From NCBI RefSeq assembly GCF_019797765.1, contig NZ_CP081862.1, forward strand, positions 3,976,328 through 4,040,327: a stretch of DNA of 64,000 nt, read 5' to 3'. This document shows, in pieces, positions 9,859 to 19,168 of this stretch. Source of the DNA: Cellulomonas sp. C5510 (GTDB lineage Bacteria > Actinomycetota > Actinomycetes > Actinomycetales > Cellulomonadaceae). Under the pieces are notes generated by a model. The model was not told the origin of the DNA, ran no database searches, and saw only the letters and a program-made list of their open reading frames with translations. Made by a program: the position numbers and the translations under genes. Numbering within the stretch: the first letter of the stretch is position 1; each line of letters opens with the position of its first letter.

Positions 9859-11160
9859 CTACTCCTTGGCCGCCGCGGCGTTGACCGTCTCGACGATCGC
9901 GTCCGGGCTGCCGTTGCCCGCCAGCATGTCGACGACGCTGGTGTTCAGCGCGTTGCCGACGTTCTGGCCGAACAGGGTGTCGAGCCACACCGACACGTAG
10001 GCCGCGTCGTTGTAGGCCGTGAGCACGTCCTTCAGGGCGGGGTCGGTGACGACGCCCTGCGCGTCCTTGCTCGCCGGCAGGGTCACGAACGCCGTGGCGT
10101 AGTTCTCCTGGTACTCCTTCTGAGCGGCGAAGTTGAGGAAGTCCGCGCACTCGGCAGGGGCGTCCACGTAGCAGCTGAAGCCGTCGACGCCGCCCATCAT
10201 GGCGGAGGGGTCACCCTCGCCGCCGTCGACCGCCGGGAACGGGAACCAGCCGAGGTCGGCCAGCGGCTTCTGGTCCGGGGTCAGCGAGGCGATGACGCCC
10301 GGGTCCCAGGCGCCCATGAGCTCCATGGCGGCCTGGTGGTTGGCGACGAGACCGGCCGACGAGCCGGCGCCCTGCTGCGCGGAGGTGGTGAGGAAGCCGT
10401 TGTTGAACGGCTCGGTGCCCGCGAAGTCCTGCAGGTCCTGACCGGCCTTGGTCCAGCACTCGTCGTCGAAGCTCATGTCGGCGGCGGCCTGGGCCATCGT
10501 GTCCGCGGAGCACTCACGCAGCGCGAAGAAGTAGTACCAGTGGGCGGCGGGCCACGCGTCCTTGGCGCCCAGCGCGATCGGCTGGATGCCGGCGGCCTTG
10601 AGCTTGTCGACGGCGTCGTTCAGCTCGTCCATCGTGGTCGGCGTCTCGGTGATGCCGGCCTGCTCGAACAGGTCCTTGCTGTAGTACAGGCCACCGGGCA
10701 GCACGGCCGTCGGGACGCCGTACACCTTGCCGTCGATCGAGAACGCCGACAGCGACGCCTCGCCGAGCGCCGACTTGGTCTCGTCGGTGAGCTTGTCGGT
10801 GAGGTCCATGGCCTGGCCCGCCTCGACCACGTCGGCGAGCTTGCCGCCGCCGCGCGCCATGAAGATGTCCGGCGCGTCGCCGGAGTTCAGGGCGGTCTGG
10901 AGCTTGCCGTCCATGTCCTCGTTCTGGATGGACTGGATCGTGATCGTGACGTTCGGGTTGGCCTCCTCGAACGCGGCGACCGTGTCCTCCCAGTACGCCT
11001 TGCCGTCGCCCGTCGTGGAGTTGTGCCAGAAGGTCAGCTCGACCTTCCCGTCACTGCTCCCGCCGTTCGACCCGGAGTCGTCACCACCGCCACAGGCGGC
11101 CAGGCCCATGGCTCCCACGACCACCGCGGCCGCGACCGCGAGTGTCTTGCGTGCCTTCAT
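9859..11160 (-). CDS. Extracellular sugar-binding lipoprotein of ABC importer
   Basis: A 433-residue solute-binding protein. The N-terminus has a lipoprotein signal peptide ending in LAAC (cysteine near residue 22) followed by a Gly/Ser/Asp-rich tether, so the mature protein is anchored outside the membrane. The rest is a family-1 binding protein (LTFWHNSTTGDGKAYWEDTV near the start is typical). ATG at 11160 follows GAAGAGGA. It is the first gene of the importer-glycosidase operon, and its promoter abuts the LacI operator at 11364-11377. The ligand is probably an oligosaccharide; the glycosidases suggest xylo-oligomers. Confidence 0.93.
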   Translation of the reverse strand: MKARKTLAVAAAVVVGAMGLAACGGGDDSGSNGGSSDGKVELTFWHNSTTGDGKAYWEDTVAAFEEANPNVTITIQSIQNEDMDGKLQTALNSGDAPDIFMARGGGKLADVVEAGQAMDLTDKLTDETKSALGEASLSAFSIDGKVYGVPTAVLPGGLYYSKDLFEQAGITETPTTMDELNDAVDKLKAAGIQPIALGAKDAWPAAHWYYFFALRECSADTMAQAAADMSFDDECWTKAGQDLQDFAGTEPFNNGFLTTSAQQGAGSSAGLVANHQAAMELMGAWDPGVIASLTPDQKPLADLGWFPFPAVDGGEGDPSAMMGGVDGFSCYVDAPAECADFLNFAAQKEYQENYATAFVTLPASKDAQGVVTDPALKDVLTAYNDAAYVSVWLDTLFGQNVGNALNTSVVDMLAGNGSPDAIVETVNAAAAKE

Positions 11161-11332
11161 GAGATCTGTCCTCTTCGTTGAGTTGACCGGAGGTCCTCCC
11201 CGGTGGGTCGGACCCGATGTGCCGCCAGGCCTCAGCCCACCGGCTGCTTCCCTTCGGCCTCGCCGACGCCGACTGGTGCGCCAGTGCTCACGTCGGGCCT
11301 CCCTCGTCATCGCTGACCGGACTGCACGAGGG

Positions 11333-11362
11333 ACTCTCGCAGGCGGCAAACCACCGTGTCAA
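11333..11362 (-). promoter_or_regulatory. Promoter of sugar importer operon
   Basis: On the minus strand a consensus -35 TTGACA (11362-11357) is followed after 18 bases by GAGAGT (11338-11333). The -35 box abuts the LacI operator, so a bound repressor would block polymerase. Confidence 0.6.
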
Positions 11363-11363
11363 C

Positions 11364-11377
11364 CGTTGTCGATAACG
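11364..11377. promoter_or_regulatory. LacI-family operator between divergent promoters
   Basis: The sequence CGTTGTCGATAACG is a 14-bp near-palindrome with a central CG, the usual form of a LacI-family site; only one symmetric pair mismatches. It overlaps the putative -35 (TTGTCG, 11366-11371) of the lacI gene, whose -10 is TAGGAT at 11390-11395. It also abuts the TTGACA of the importer operon. One bound dimer would therefore control both directions. Confidence 0.7.
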
Positions 11378-11402
11378 TTTTAGCAACCGTAGGATGTCGG
11401 CC

Positions 11403-12443
11403 ATGGCACGCCGGGTGACGATCACGGACGTCGCCCACGAGGCCGGGGTCTCGGTGGCGACCGTCTCCAAGGTGATCAACGGGAGGGACGGGATCGCGCT
11501 CGCGACGGCGACCCACGTCCAGGCGGTCGTCGACCGCCTCGGGTACGAGTCGAGCCTCGTCGCGCGCGGCATGCGGTCGCACCGCACGTTCGCCCTCGGG
11601 GTGCTCGTCGCGGAGTTCGAGCCGTTCTCCACCGAGATCCTCAAGGGTGTCGGCGCGGCGCTCGCCGACACCGACTACGCGCTGCTCGCCTACACCGGCG
11701 GGGGCGCCGGGCGGGCCGGCTGGGAGCGGCGCTACCTCTCGCGGCTGAGCGGCACGCTGATCGACGGCGCCATCCTCGTGACACCGACGGTGGTCGACCC
11801 GGACGCGCCGGTGCCGGTGGTCGCCGTCGACCCGCACGCGGGCCCGGGCGCGATGCCGACGGTCGACTCCGACAACCTCGAGGGCGCCATGCTCGCCGTG
11901 CGTCACCTGCTCGGGCTCGGGCACCGGCGGATCGGGTTCCTCGGCGGCCGCCGCGACCTGGAGTCGTCCGCGCTGCGCGAGGCCGGCTACGTCCAGGCCC
12001 TCATGGACGCCGGAGTGACGCCCGACGCCGACCTCATGCACGTCGCGGAGTACCGGCGCGGCGCCGCCTACGAGGCGACCGCCGCGATGCTCGCCCTCCC
12101 CGACCCGCCCACGGCCGTGTTCGCCGCCAACGACGTCTCCGCGATGGGCATCCTCGACGCCGCCGCCCGGTTGGGCGTCCGGGTGCCGGACCAGCTGTCG
12201 GTGGTCGGGTTCGACGACATCCCGGAGTCGGCCTCCACCACACCGCCGCTCACGACGGTCCGGCAGGAGATCCAGCAGCTCGGGTCCACCGCGGTGCGGC
12301 TGCTGCTCGCCGCGCTGCCCGCCGGTCCTGCGGCGGACGGCACGGCCGCCGGTGCGGCGGGGTCCGGCGTGCGCGGGCGGGCCGTGCACGAGCGGCTGCC
12401 CACCTCCCTGGTGGTGCGCGGCACGACCGCGCCGCGGCGCTGA
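11403..12443 (+). CDS. LacI-family transcriptional regulator
   Basis: A 346-residue repressor with an N-terminal helix-turn-helix (VTITDVAHEAGVSVATVSKV, about residues 4-23) and a periplasmic-binding-protein-like sensor domain (about 60-330). It very likely senses a sugar and controls the divergent importer and glycosidase genes plus itself through the palindrome at 11364-11377. The ATG at 11403 lies seven bases after the -10 TAGGAT, which suggests a leaderless mRNA. An in-frame ATG at 11394 overlaps that -10 and is unlikely. Confidence 0.92.
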   Translation: MARRVTITDVAHEAGVSVATVSKVINGRDGIALATATHVQAVVDRLGYESSLVARGMRSHRTFALGVLVAEFEPFSTEILKGVGAALADTDYALLAYTGGGAGRAGWERRYLSRLSGTLIDGAILVTPTVVDPDAPVPVVAVDPHAGPGAMPTVDSDNLEGAMLAVRHLLGLGHRRIGFLGGRRDLESSALREAGYVQALMDAGVTPDADLMHVAEYRRGAAYEATAAMLALPDPPTAVFAANDVSAMGILDAAARLGVRVPDQLSVVGFDDIPESASTTPPLTTVRQEIQQLGSTAVRLLLAALPAGPAADGTAAGAAGSGVRGRAVHERLPTSLVVRGTTAPRR

Positions 12444-12487
12444 CCTCCCGACCTGCGCGCCCGCGCGGACGGGCGCAGGATGGCTGT

Positions 12488-13189
12488 GTGATACAGCCAC
12501 ATGTCCGCCGCACCGCCCTGACCGCCGGGCTCGCCGCCGGGCTCGTCACCGTGCTCGCCGGCTGCGGGCCCTCCGACGACACGGCCGGGCCCACCGGACC
12601 GGCCACCACGACCACCACCGCGCCGAGCACGCCCGCGCCCGGCGACGACGCCACCACGCCCGGCGCAGGAGCCACCGGGGACGCGGGCGTCGACGGCGGG
12701 ACGTCCGGGGAGGGGCCCGGCGGCTCGTCCGGCGACGAGGGCGCGGGCGACGGGCTCGAGCTCGCGCGCTGCGCCACCGGGGACCTCGCCCTCACCGTCA
12801 CCGCGCAGGACGCCGCCGCCGGCAGCCGGCACGTCGACCTCGTCCTGACGAACACCGGCGGCGACGCCTGCTGGCTCCAGGGCTGGCCGGGCGTGTCGTT
12901 CGTCGGAGGCGGCGACGGGGAGCAGGTCGGGGCGTCGGCGACGCTCGACCGGTCGAGCGCCCACGACACCGTCACGCTGGACCCCGGCGGCACCGCGCAC
13001 GCGCCCCTGACCGTCTCCGTCGCGCAGAACTACCCCGCCGAGTCGTGCTCGCCCGTGCAGCCCGACGGGTTCCGCGTCTACCCGCCCGGGTCCACGGAGT
13101 CGCTTTACGTCCCGGACGCTGACCTCGAGGCCTGCGCGAGCCCGGACGTGACGCTGCTGACCGTCCAGGCGCTGCAGCCCGGCAGCTGA
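12488..13189 (+). CDS. DUF4232 lipoprotein
   Basis: A 233-residue predicted lipoprotein: a signal peptide with VLAGC lipobox (cysteine near residue 21), a low-complexity Thr/Ala/Gly/Asp linker (about 22-90), then a DUF4232 domain with the CWLQGWPGVSFVGG motif and conserved cysteines. DUF4232 proteins are exported actinobacterial proteins of unknown role. GTG at 12488. It follows lacI by 44 bases but is unlikely to belong to the sugar regulon. Confidence 0.85.
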   Translation: MIQPHVRRTALTAGLAAGLVTVLAGCGPSDDTAGPTGPATTTTTAPSTPAPGDDATTPGAGATGDAGVDGGTSGEGPGGSSGDEGAGDGLELARCATGDLALTVTAQDAAAGSRHVDLVLTNTGGDACWLQGWPGVSFVGGGDGEQVGASATLDRSSAHDTVTLDPGGTAHAPLTVSVAQNYPAESCSPVQPDGFRVYPPGSTESLYVPDADLEACASPDVTLLTVQALQPGS

Positions 13190-13195
13190 CGACGA

Positions 13196-13233
13196 CGCCC
13201 GGCCGGGACGCGGTGCGCGTCGCCGGCCGGGCG
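13196..13233. terminator. Bidirectional terminator hairpin
   Basis: CGCCCGGCCGG pairs with CCGGCCGGGCG, extended by GACGCG with CGCGTC, between the convergent lipoprotein and ABC permease genes. Confidence 0.65.
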
Positions 13234-13261
13234 CCAGGTCACGGGTGCGGGACTCCGGGCC

Positions 13262-15193
13262 TCATGCCAGCACCGCGGGGGCCGCGCCGCGCACCCCGCG
13301 CACGGCCGCCGCGACCGGCACCACCACCCCGATCACCACCACGGCAGCGGCCAGGCCGGCGAGCACGCCCACGTCCAGGACCGGCAGCGGGCTCCCGAGC
13401 AGCCCCTGCCCGACGCCCACCAGCGCCGGCAGCACGCACGCCACCCCGACCGCGAGGGCCGTCAGCGTCGTGAGCCCCGACTCCACGGTCACCATGGCCA
13501 GCAGCTGCCGGCGGGTGGCGCCCGTGCGCCGCAGCAGCGCCAGCTCGGGCGCCCGCGACCGCACCAGCAGCACGAGGGTGTTGGCCGCCGCGACCGCGAC
13601 GAACGCCAGCAGCGCGAGCAGCAGCCAGGTGGACAGGCCCTGCTCCCCCGCGGCGGCGTCGCGCACCTGGGCCGCGTAACCGGAGGCGTCCGTGACCTCG
13701 AGGCCGGCGGCCCCCAGCGCGGCGCGCACCGCCGGCGCCGCGTCCGGCGCGGTGAGGCGCACCAGCACCGCCCCGCCGGCCGGCTCGACACCGGCCGCCG
13801 CGGCGTCCGCGGCGACCCGCTCGCCCACCAGGTAGTCGCCGAGCCCGAGGCCCCGGTCGTACAGCGCGACCACCGTGAGCTGCCGCTCCTGCCCGCCGAT
13901 CCGGACCAGCACCTGCTCGCCCACCCGGGCGCCGCCGACGGCCGCCTCGCGGCTCAGGGTGATCGTGCCGTCGTCCGCCAGGCCGGCCAGGTCGCCCGCC
14001 CGGACGTCCGGGTCGAGCAGGCCGTCCCCCGCCGGGACGGTGCGCAGGGTGGTCGGCTCCCAGCCCAGCGCGTCCAGGAACGGCAGGTCCTCGTCGGGCT
14101 CGTCCACCATGACCTGCGCGGGGACGAGCGTCGTCGGCGCGGCGGCGGCCACGCCCGGGAGGGCGGCGACGCGGGCGGCGACGCGGGCGGTGGCATCGGA
14201 CCCGTCCGGCCGGTCGGGCACCACGAGGTCCGCCGTCACGCCCTCCCGCACCTGCCCCTCCGCGGCCTCGACCACCCCCACGTTGACGCCGGACTGGACG
14301 GTGCCGAGCGCGAGCAGCAGCGCCAGCGGCACGATCGCCCCGGTGAGGCGCCGCGAGAACCCGCGGGCGTTCGCCAGCGCCAGCGTGGTCACGGCACCGC
14401 GTCGCCCGAGCGCGAGCCCGCGGCGGGCCGCCCAGCCCACCAGCAGCGGGCCCGCGAGCGCGGCGGCCGTGATGAGCAGGAACGCGGACGTGGTCGCCGC
14501 CGCGCTGCCCATCAGCCCGGGCAGCACGAACGGCACGCCGGCGGCGGCCAGCCCCACCCCCGCGAGGGCGAGTGCCGTCAGCCGGCGGCCCCGCGACAGC
14601 CCGGACCGCTCCACGGCCGAGCGCTGCAGCGCGGTCGCCGGGCTGAGCCGCGCGCTCTCCCGGGCGGCGACCCGCGCCGCGATCAGCGCGGTCGGCACCA
14701 GCAGGAGGAGGGTCGCCAGCACCGGCCACGGCGACAGCGTCATCGTGAACCCGTCGGGCACCACGCCCCCGGCGCGCAGCACCCCGGTCAGCCGCGGCGC
14801 GAGCAGCAGACCCGGCACGGTGCCGAGCGGCGCCGCGACCGCGAACACCAGCAGCACCTCGGCGGAGATCGACGACCGGACCTGGGCGGTCGTCGCGCCG
14901 ACCGCGCGCAGCAGCGCGAACTCCCGGGACCGCGGCCGCAGCGCGCCCGCGAACGTCGACGCGACCACCAGCAGGGCGATGAGCACGGCGGTGCCCGCGA
15001 ACGACGAGGCCACCGCCAGCAGCATCGCCGCCGACGGGTCGGACCGGGCGGCGGAGGCCGCGGACAGCCGCGCGCCCGCCTCGACCCACGCGCCGGTCGC
15101 GGTCAGCAGGGCGGAGGCGAGCAGGACCACGAGGGCGCTGCCGGCGAGGCTCGCGCGGTGGACCCGCACGGCGGACAGGGCGGACGACCACAT
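13262..15193 (-). CDS. FtsX-like ABC exporter permease
   Basis: A 643-residue membrane protein of the MacB/FtsX/LolCE type. One N-terminal span precedes two FtsX blocks: a first block of spans at about 60-340 and a C-terminal block of three to four spans at about 530-640. A large extracytoplasmic domain (about 350-520) lies between them. Such permeases do not transport across the bilayer in the classical way; with a LolD-type ATPase they move substrates or transmit force in the envelope. ATG at 15193 is used; a GTG at 15202 overlapping the ATPase stop (GTGA) is equally possible. It pairs with the ATPase gene just upstream. Confidence 0.88.
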   Translation of the reverse strand: MWSSALSAVRVHRASLAGSALVVLLASALLTATGAWVEAGARLSAASAARSDPSAAMLLAVASSFAGTAVLIALLVVASTFAGALRPRSREFALLRAVGATTAQVRSSISAEVLLVFAVAAPLGTVPGLLLAPRLTGVLRAGGVVPDGFTMTLSPWPVLATLLLLVPTALIAARVAARESARLSPATALQRSAVERSGLSRGRRLTALALAGVGLAAAGVPFVLPGLMGSAAATTSAFLLITAAALAGPLLVGWAARRGLALGRRGAVTTLALANARGFSRRLTGAIVPLALLLALGTVQSGVNVGVVEAAEGQVREGVTADLVVPDRPDGSDATARVAARVAALPGVAAAAPTTLVPAQVMVDEPDEDLPFLDALGWEPTTLRTVPAGDGLLDPDVRAGDLAGLADDGTITLSREAAVGGARVGEQVLVRIGGQERQLTVVALYDRGLGLGDYLVGERVAADAAAAGVEPAGGAVLVRLTAPDAAPAVRAALGAAGLEVTDASGYAAQVRDAAAGEQGLSTWLLLALLAFVAVAAANTLVLLVRSRAPELALLRRTGATRRQLLAMVTVESGLTTLTALAVGVACVLPALVGVGQGLLGSPLPVLDVGVLAGLAAAVVVIGVVVPVAAAVRGVRGAAPAVLA

Positions 15194-15198
15194 GCCGC

Positions 15199-15966
15199 TC
15201 ACCGCCCCAGCCCGAGCATGCGGTCGGTGACCTGCTCGACGGTCGGCGCGTCCAGGTGGCCGACCACCAGGCCGTCCGCGAGGAACAGCACCCGGTCCGC
15301 CGTGGCCGCGACGCGGGCGTCGTGCGTCACCAGGACGAGGGTCTGGTGCAGGGTGGCCGCCGTGGTGCGCAGCACGTCGAGCACCTGGGCGCCCGTGTGC
15401 GAGTCGAGCGCCCCGGTGGGCTCGTCGGCGAAGACCACCGCCGGCCGCGTGATGAGCGCCCGGGCGATCGCCACGCGCTGCGCCTGGCCGCCGGACAGCT
15501 CGCCCGGGAGGCGGTCCTCCATGCCCTCCAGCCCCACGGCCGCCATGAGGTAGCGGCGCAGGTGCGGGTCCGGCGCGCGCCCGCCGAGCTGCAGCGGCAG
15601 CGCGACGTTCTCCGCGACCGTGAGGTGCCCGACGAGGTTGTACGACTGGAAGACGAACCCGATGCGCTCCCGGCGCAACCGCGTCACGGCGTCCGGGGAC
15701 AGCGCGGTCAGGTCGTCGCCGCCGATCAGCACCTGCCCGCTGGTCGGACGGTCCAGGCCCGCCGCGCAGTTCAGCAGCGTGGACTTGCCGGATCCCGACG
15801 GACCCATGATCGCGGTCGCGGAGCCGGGCGGCAGCGCCAGGGAGACGCCCGCGAGCGCCTCGACGGTGCCGCGGCCGCTGGGGTAGGAGCGGCGCACCTG
15901 CACCAGCCGGACGGCCGGTTCGGTGCCCGCGGCGGGCTGCTCGGTGGTGGGTGCGGGGAGCGTCAC
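15199..15966 (-). CDS. ABC transporter ATP-binding protein, LolD/MacB type
   Basis: A 255-residue ATPase with Walker [10 protein letters not shown] (about 55-63), Q-loop in FVFQSYNL, signature LSGGQAQR, Walker [13 protein letters not shown] and the switch histidine in VTHD. It energises the FtsX-like permease whose gene follows immediately. GTG at 15966 follows CCGGAGG. The NarL-type two-component genes upstream on the same strand may control this exporter, a frequent arrangement for antibiotic or envelope-stress exporters, but that is inference. A TAGCGT -10-like element lies at 16019-16014. Confidence 0.92.
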   Translation of the reverse strand: MTLPAPTTEQPAAGTEPAVRLVQVRRSYPSGRGTVEALAGVSLALPPGSATAIMGPSGSGKSTLLNCAAGLDRPTSGQVLIGGDDLTALSPDAVTRLRRERIGFVFQSYNLVGHLTVAENVALPLQLGGRAPDPHLRRYLMAAVGLEGMEDRLPGELSGGQAQRVAIARALITRPAVVFADEPTGALDSHTGAQVLDVLRTTAATLHQTLVLVTHDARVAATADRVLFLADGLVVGHLDAPTVEQVTDRMLGLGR

Positions 15967-16106
15967 GGTGTCCTCCGGGGGTCGGCGCGAGGGGGTCCTC
16001 GTTCTCGCTCACCACGCTAGGAACCGGGGCCCGGGCCCTCCAGACGCCGACGACGCAACTCGACGGCGTGCATCTTCCGACGCAAGCCGTGCCCCCCGGG
16101 ACGGAC

Positions 16107-16778
16107 CTACGGCGGGCCCGGCACCGCCACGACGCGGTTCTGGTACGCCCACACGACGGCCTGCAGCCGCGAGCGCACACCGAGCTTCGGCATCATCCGC
16201 GCCAGGTGCGACTTCACCGTCGACACCTCCACGACGAGCGTCGCGGCGATCTCCTCGTTCGACATGCCCTGCGCCAGCAGCTGGAGGATCTCCCGCTCCC
16301 GCGCCGTCAGCACGTCCGCCCCGCGCTCCACCGTCACCGGCTGCAGCCGCCGGCGCCCGGCGAACTCCCGCAGCACGCGGTGCGTCAGCGCCTGGTCGAG
16401 CGTCCCGAGCCCCGCCGCGACCTGGCGCACGGCGTGCACGATCGTCTCCGGCTCGGCGTCCTTGAGCAGGAACCCCGACGCCCCGGCCTCGAGCGCCCCG
16501 AAGACGTACTCGTCGAGGTCGAACGTGGTCAGCACGAGCACCGGCACGGGGTGCTCGGCGTCCGGGCCGCACAGCTCCCGCGCGACGGAGATGCCGTCGC
16601 GGCCCGGCATCCGCACGTCCAGGCACACCACGTCCGGGGTGGTGCTGCGGGCCAGCTCCAGGGCCTCGTCGCCGTCGGCGGCCGCCCCCACCACCTCGAG
16701 GTCCGGCTCGGCGTCGATCAGGGCGGTCAGGCCGGCGCGGACGAGGGGCTGGTCGTCGGCGACGAGGACGCGGGTCAC
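16107..16778 (-). CDS. Response regulator, NarL/LuxR family
   Basis: A 223-residue regulator with an N-terminal receiver domain (phosphorylation site D54 in VVCLDVRMPG, acidic pair in VADDQ) and a C-terminal LuxR-type helix-turn-helix (LTAREREILQLLAQGMSNEEIA, about 150-205). Its start overlaps the stop of the kinase gene upstream (ATGA), so the two are coupled and form one two-component system. Its likely target is the neighbouring ABC exporter. Confidence 0.93.
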   Translation of the reverse strand: MTRVLVADDQPLVRAGLTALIDAEPDLEVVGAAADGDEALELARSTTPDVVCLDVRMPGRDGISVARELCGPDAEHPVPVLVLTTFDLDEYVFGALEAGASGFLLKDAEPETIVHAVRQVAAGLGTLDQALTHRVLREFAGRRRLQPVTVERGADVLTAREREILQLLAQGMSNEEIAATLVVEVSTVKSHLARMMPKLGVRSRLQAVVWAYQNRVVAVPGPP

Positions 16779-18202
16779 GGGGCGGCTCCGGGGGTCGGCG
16801 GGGCGGGTTCGGGCGACGAGGAGGCGGCGCGGGACGGCGGCGGCCCCGCGGCGGGTGGGGGCGGTGGCCCGTCGGCGGCCGGCGCGGCGGCAGGTCCCGC
16901 GCCGGGCGGCCGCTCACGGGGCAGCGTCAGCCGCACCTCCCACCCGCCGTCGGGCGTCGGACCGTGCCGCAGCGTCGCCCCCACCAGGTCCGCCCGCTCC
17001 CGCATCCCCCGCAGCCCGTGCCCGCGGTCGTCCCGCTCGGCCGGCGCCGGCACCGCATCGGGCGGGTCGTTACGGACCGTCACCACCACGGCGTCGGCCC
17101 CACGGTCGTCGACCGTGACGCGGCAGGGCGCGCCGGGCGCGTGGGAGCGGGCGTTCGCCAACGCCTCCTGGACCATCCGGTACGCCGTGAGCTGCCCGAG
17201 CGGACCCACGCCCTGGCCGAGCTCCCCGTCGGCACCGTCCGGGCGCAGCACCTCGACCGTCGCCGGCGTCCCGGCCACCGCGCCGGCTGCCGCGACCAGC
17301 CCCGGGACGGCCGCCAGGGACGCCGCCTCGGTCTCCGCGGCGTCGTCGGCCCGCAGCAGGCCCACCAGCCGACGCAGGTCCTGCAGCACCACCCGGCTCT
17401 GGTCCCGGACCGCCCGCACCCCCTGGTGCGCCGCGTCGGGGTCGGTGTCGATCTGCCGGTCGATCGCCGAGGCCATGAGCGCGATACCCGACAGGTGGTG
17501 CGCCGCGATGTCGTGCAGCTCGCGGGCCATCGCCGTCCGCTCGGTGGCGACCGCCGTCCGCACCAGGGCGTCGCGCTCCCGGGCCAGGGCGCGCAGCTCG
17601 CCGGCCTGCGCCTCGCGGACGGCACGCCGGGACGCCACGACCAGCGCGGTCCCGAGCGGCAGCGCCACCAGGAGCACGGCCTGCCCGAGGGCCGCCGCCA
17701 GCAGCAGGGGGACGCTGCTCGTGAGGCCGGTGCCCCGGAGCGCCCCGTCGGCGGCGAGCAGCACGAGCACGACGGGCAGCACCCCGCGCAGCCGCGTGAA
17801 CGGCGCAGCGACGCCCGCCCGGTACACCGCCACCAGCACGGCCAGGCTCGTCAGCCCGCCGGCCCCGGCACCGGCCGCGAGCGCCGCCACCACCGCGGCG
17901 GCCGACACCCCGAGCAGGACCGCGCGCGGCCGGGACCGCACCCACGCCAGCGCGACCGCCTGCCCGGCGAGCGCGAGCAGCACCAGCCACCAGCCGGCCG
18001 ACCCCACGGTCACGTCCGCCGGGACGCCGGCGTCCGCGACGGGGTCGGTGTCGAGGCGCGCGAGCAGCGGCAGCGCCAGCAGACCCGCGACCGCCGCGGC
18101 GCCGGTGACCGCCGCGGCCACGACGTCGCCACGGCCCGGCCGCTGCCCGACGGCGTCCGACGGCGTCCGTCCGACGGCGTCCGGCGCGGGCGAGGTCACC
18201 AT
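16775..18202 (-). CDS. Sensor histidine kinase, HisKA_3 (NarX/DesK-like)
   Basis: A 475-residue kinase. The N-terminal half holds about six to seven predicted membrane helices (about 25-195) with little extracellular sequence, so it may sense within the membrane. The HisKA_3 dimerisation domain has the H-box ELHDIAAHHLSG (about 226-237). The ATPase domain has GHGLRGMRERA. The C-terminal tail (about 440-475) is Pro/Ala-rich and disordered. It partners the response regulator encoded immediately downstream. Confidence 0.92.
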   Translation of the reverse strand: MVTSPAPDAVGRTPSDAVGQRPGRGDVVAAAVTGAAAVAGLLALPLLARLDTDPVADAGVPADVTVGSAGWWLVLLALAGQAVALAWVRSRPRAVLLGVSAAAVVAALAAGAGAGGLTSLAVLVAVYRAGVAAPFTRLRGVLPVVLVLLAADGALRGTGLTSSVPLLLAAALGQAVLLVALPLGTALVVASRRAVREAQAGELRALARERDALVRTAVATERTAMARELHDIAAHHLSGIALMASAIDRQIDTDPDAAHQGVRAVRDQSRVVLQDLRRLVGLLRADDAAETEAASLAAVPGLVAAAGAVAGTPATVEVLRPDGADGELGQGVGPLGQLTAYRMVQEALANARSHAPGAPCRVTVDDRGADAVVVTVRNDPPDAVPAPAERDDRGHGLRGMRERADLVGATLRHGPTPDGGWEVRLTLPRERPPGAGPAAAPAADGPPPPPAAGPPPSRAASSSPEPAPPTPGAAP

Positions 18203-18257
18203 CCCGGCATCGTGCCACGCGGCGGAGACGACCTCCCCGGGGGCGCGGTGGCCCGCC

Positions 18258-19067
18258 TCAGGCGGGTGCGGCCACGGGCACGACGACCTCCAGCACGACG
18301 CCGGGGGCGCCCGTCCCCCACGCCGGCAGGTAGACCTCCCTGTTGTCCCCCCACGGCGTCGGCCCCCCGGCCGCCCCGGTCGACAGGTGGTCGTGCACCG
18401 CGACGAGCAGCTGCTGGTCGTCCGCCTGCCGCTGGTCGAGGCCCACGACGGCCTCGCGGTGGGCGGGGTCGACCTCGAGCGCCGTGCCGGCGGGCGGCCG
18501 CAGGGGTGCCGGCACGGGCACGCAGACCACCAGGTCCGCGGGGAACGTCTCCGTGGCCCGGGAGCGGATCCGCACGTGCACCGGGCCCGCGAGCGGGACG
18601 TCGGCCTCGGTCAGGTGCGCGAACAGCCTCCCGGTGGCGGCGGGCAGCACCTCCGCCATCTCGGAGAGCGTGGCGGAGGCGGCCAGGGTGAGCAGCAGGC
18701 GCTCCGGCACGTCGCGGTACGACACCGCGGCCGGCAGCTCCCGGGGCGCACCTGCCAGCACGGAGCGCGCGTACTCCGCGGCGCCCGCCTCCCGGGCCCC
18801 GGCCCGGCGCCGCTCGCTCCACAGCGCGTCGAACACGGCCACCGGGTCGACCGCCCCCAGCACGGCCGCCACGTCGGCGAGCGGCACCCCGAGCCCGCGC
18901 AGCAGCGCGATCCGGCGCACCACCTCCACCTGGTCCTCGGCGAACACCCGCGCACCGCTGCCCGGGTCCCGGTCGGCGTGCAGCAGGCCGCGGTCCGCGT
19001 ACAACCGCACCGCCTTCTCCGACACCGCCGCGGCGCGGGCCAGGTCACCGGTCGTCCTCGTCGTCAT
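18258..19067 (-). CDS. MerR-family regulator with effector-binding domain
   Basis: A 269-residue regulator. The N-terminal winged helix (about 5-72) begins TGDLARAAAVSEKAVRLYADRG, typical of MerR. The C-terminal part resembles BmrR/GyrI-like ligand-binding domains (about 115-265), so a hydrophobic or cationic small molecule is a plausible effector. The conserved metal-binding cysteines of metal-sensing MerR proteins are absent. ATG at 19067 lies seven bases after TAGCGT, so the mRNA is probably leaderless. Its promoter has the long spacer expected for MerR control, which argues for autoregulation. Confidence 0.85.
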   Translation of the reverse strand: MTTRTTGDLARAAAVSEKAVRLYADRGLLHADRDPGSGARVFAEDQVEVVRRIALLRGLGVPLADVAAVLGAVDPVAVFDALWSERRRAGAREAGAAEYARSVLAGAPRELPAAVSYRDVPERLLLTLAASATLSEMAEVLPAATGRLFAHLTEADVPLAGPVHVRIRSRATETFPADLVVCVPVPAPLRPPAGTALEVDPAHREAVVGLDQRQADDQQLLVAVHDHLSTGAAGGPTPWGDNREVYLPAWGTGAPGVVLEVVVPVAAPA

Positions 19068-19074
19068 GGCCGCG

Positions 19075-19105
19075 ACGCTAGGGGCTGCCCCAGGGGCAGG
19101 GGCAA
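19075..19105 (-). promoter_or_regulatory. MerR-type promoter with 19-bp spacer and dyad operator
   Basis: On the minus strand TTGCCC (19105-19100) and TAGCGT (19080-19075) are separated by 19 bases. The spacer contains the perfect dyad CTGCCCC-A-GGGGCAG (19085-19099). An over-long spacer holding the operator is the signature of promoters that MerR proteins activate by DNA twisting. Confidence 0.7.
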
Positions 19106-19156
19106 ACGCCCGACGACAGGGGCCGTCGGACCCTCCCGCCGCGACCGGCCCCGGCC

Positions 19157-19162
19157 TAGCGT
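19157..19162 (+). promoter_or_regulatory. -10 element for leaderless small membrane gene
   Basis: TAGCGT ends six bases before the ATG at 19169. No ribosome binding site intervenes, so transcription would start at or next to the start codon. Confidence 0.5.
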
Positions 19163-19168
19163 GGGTGC

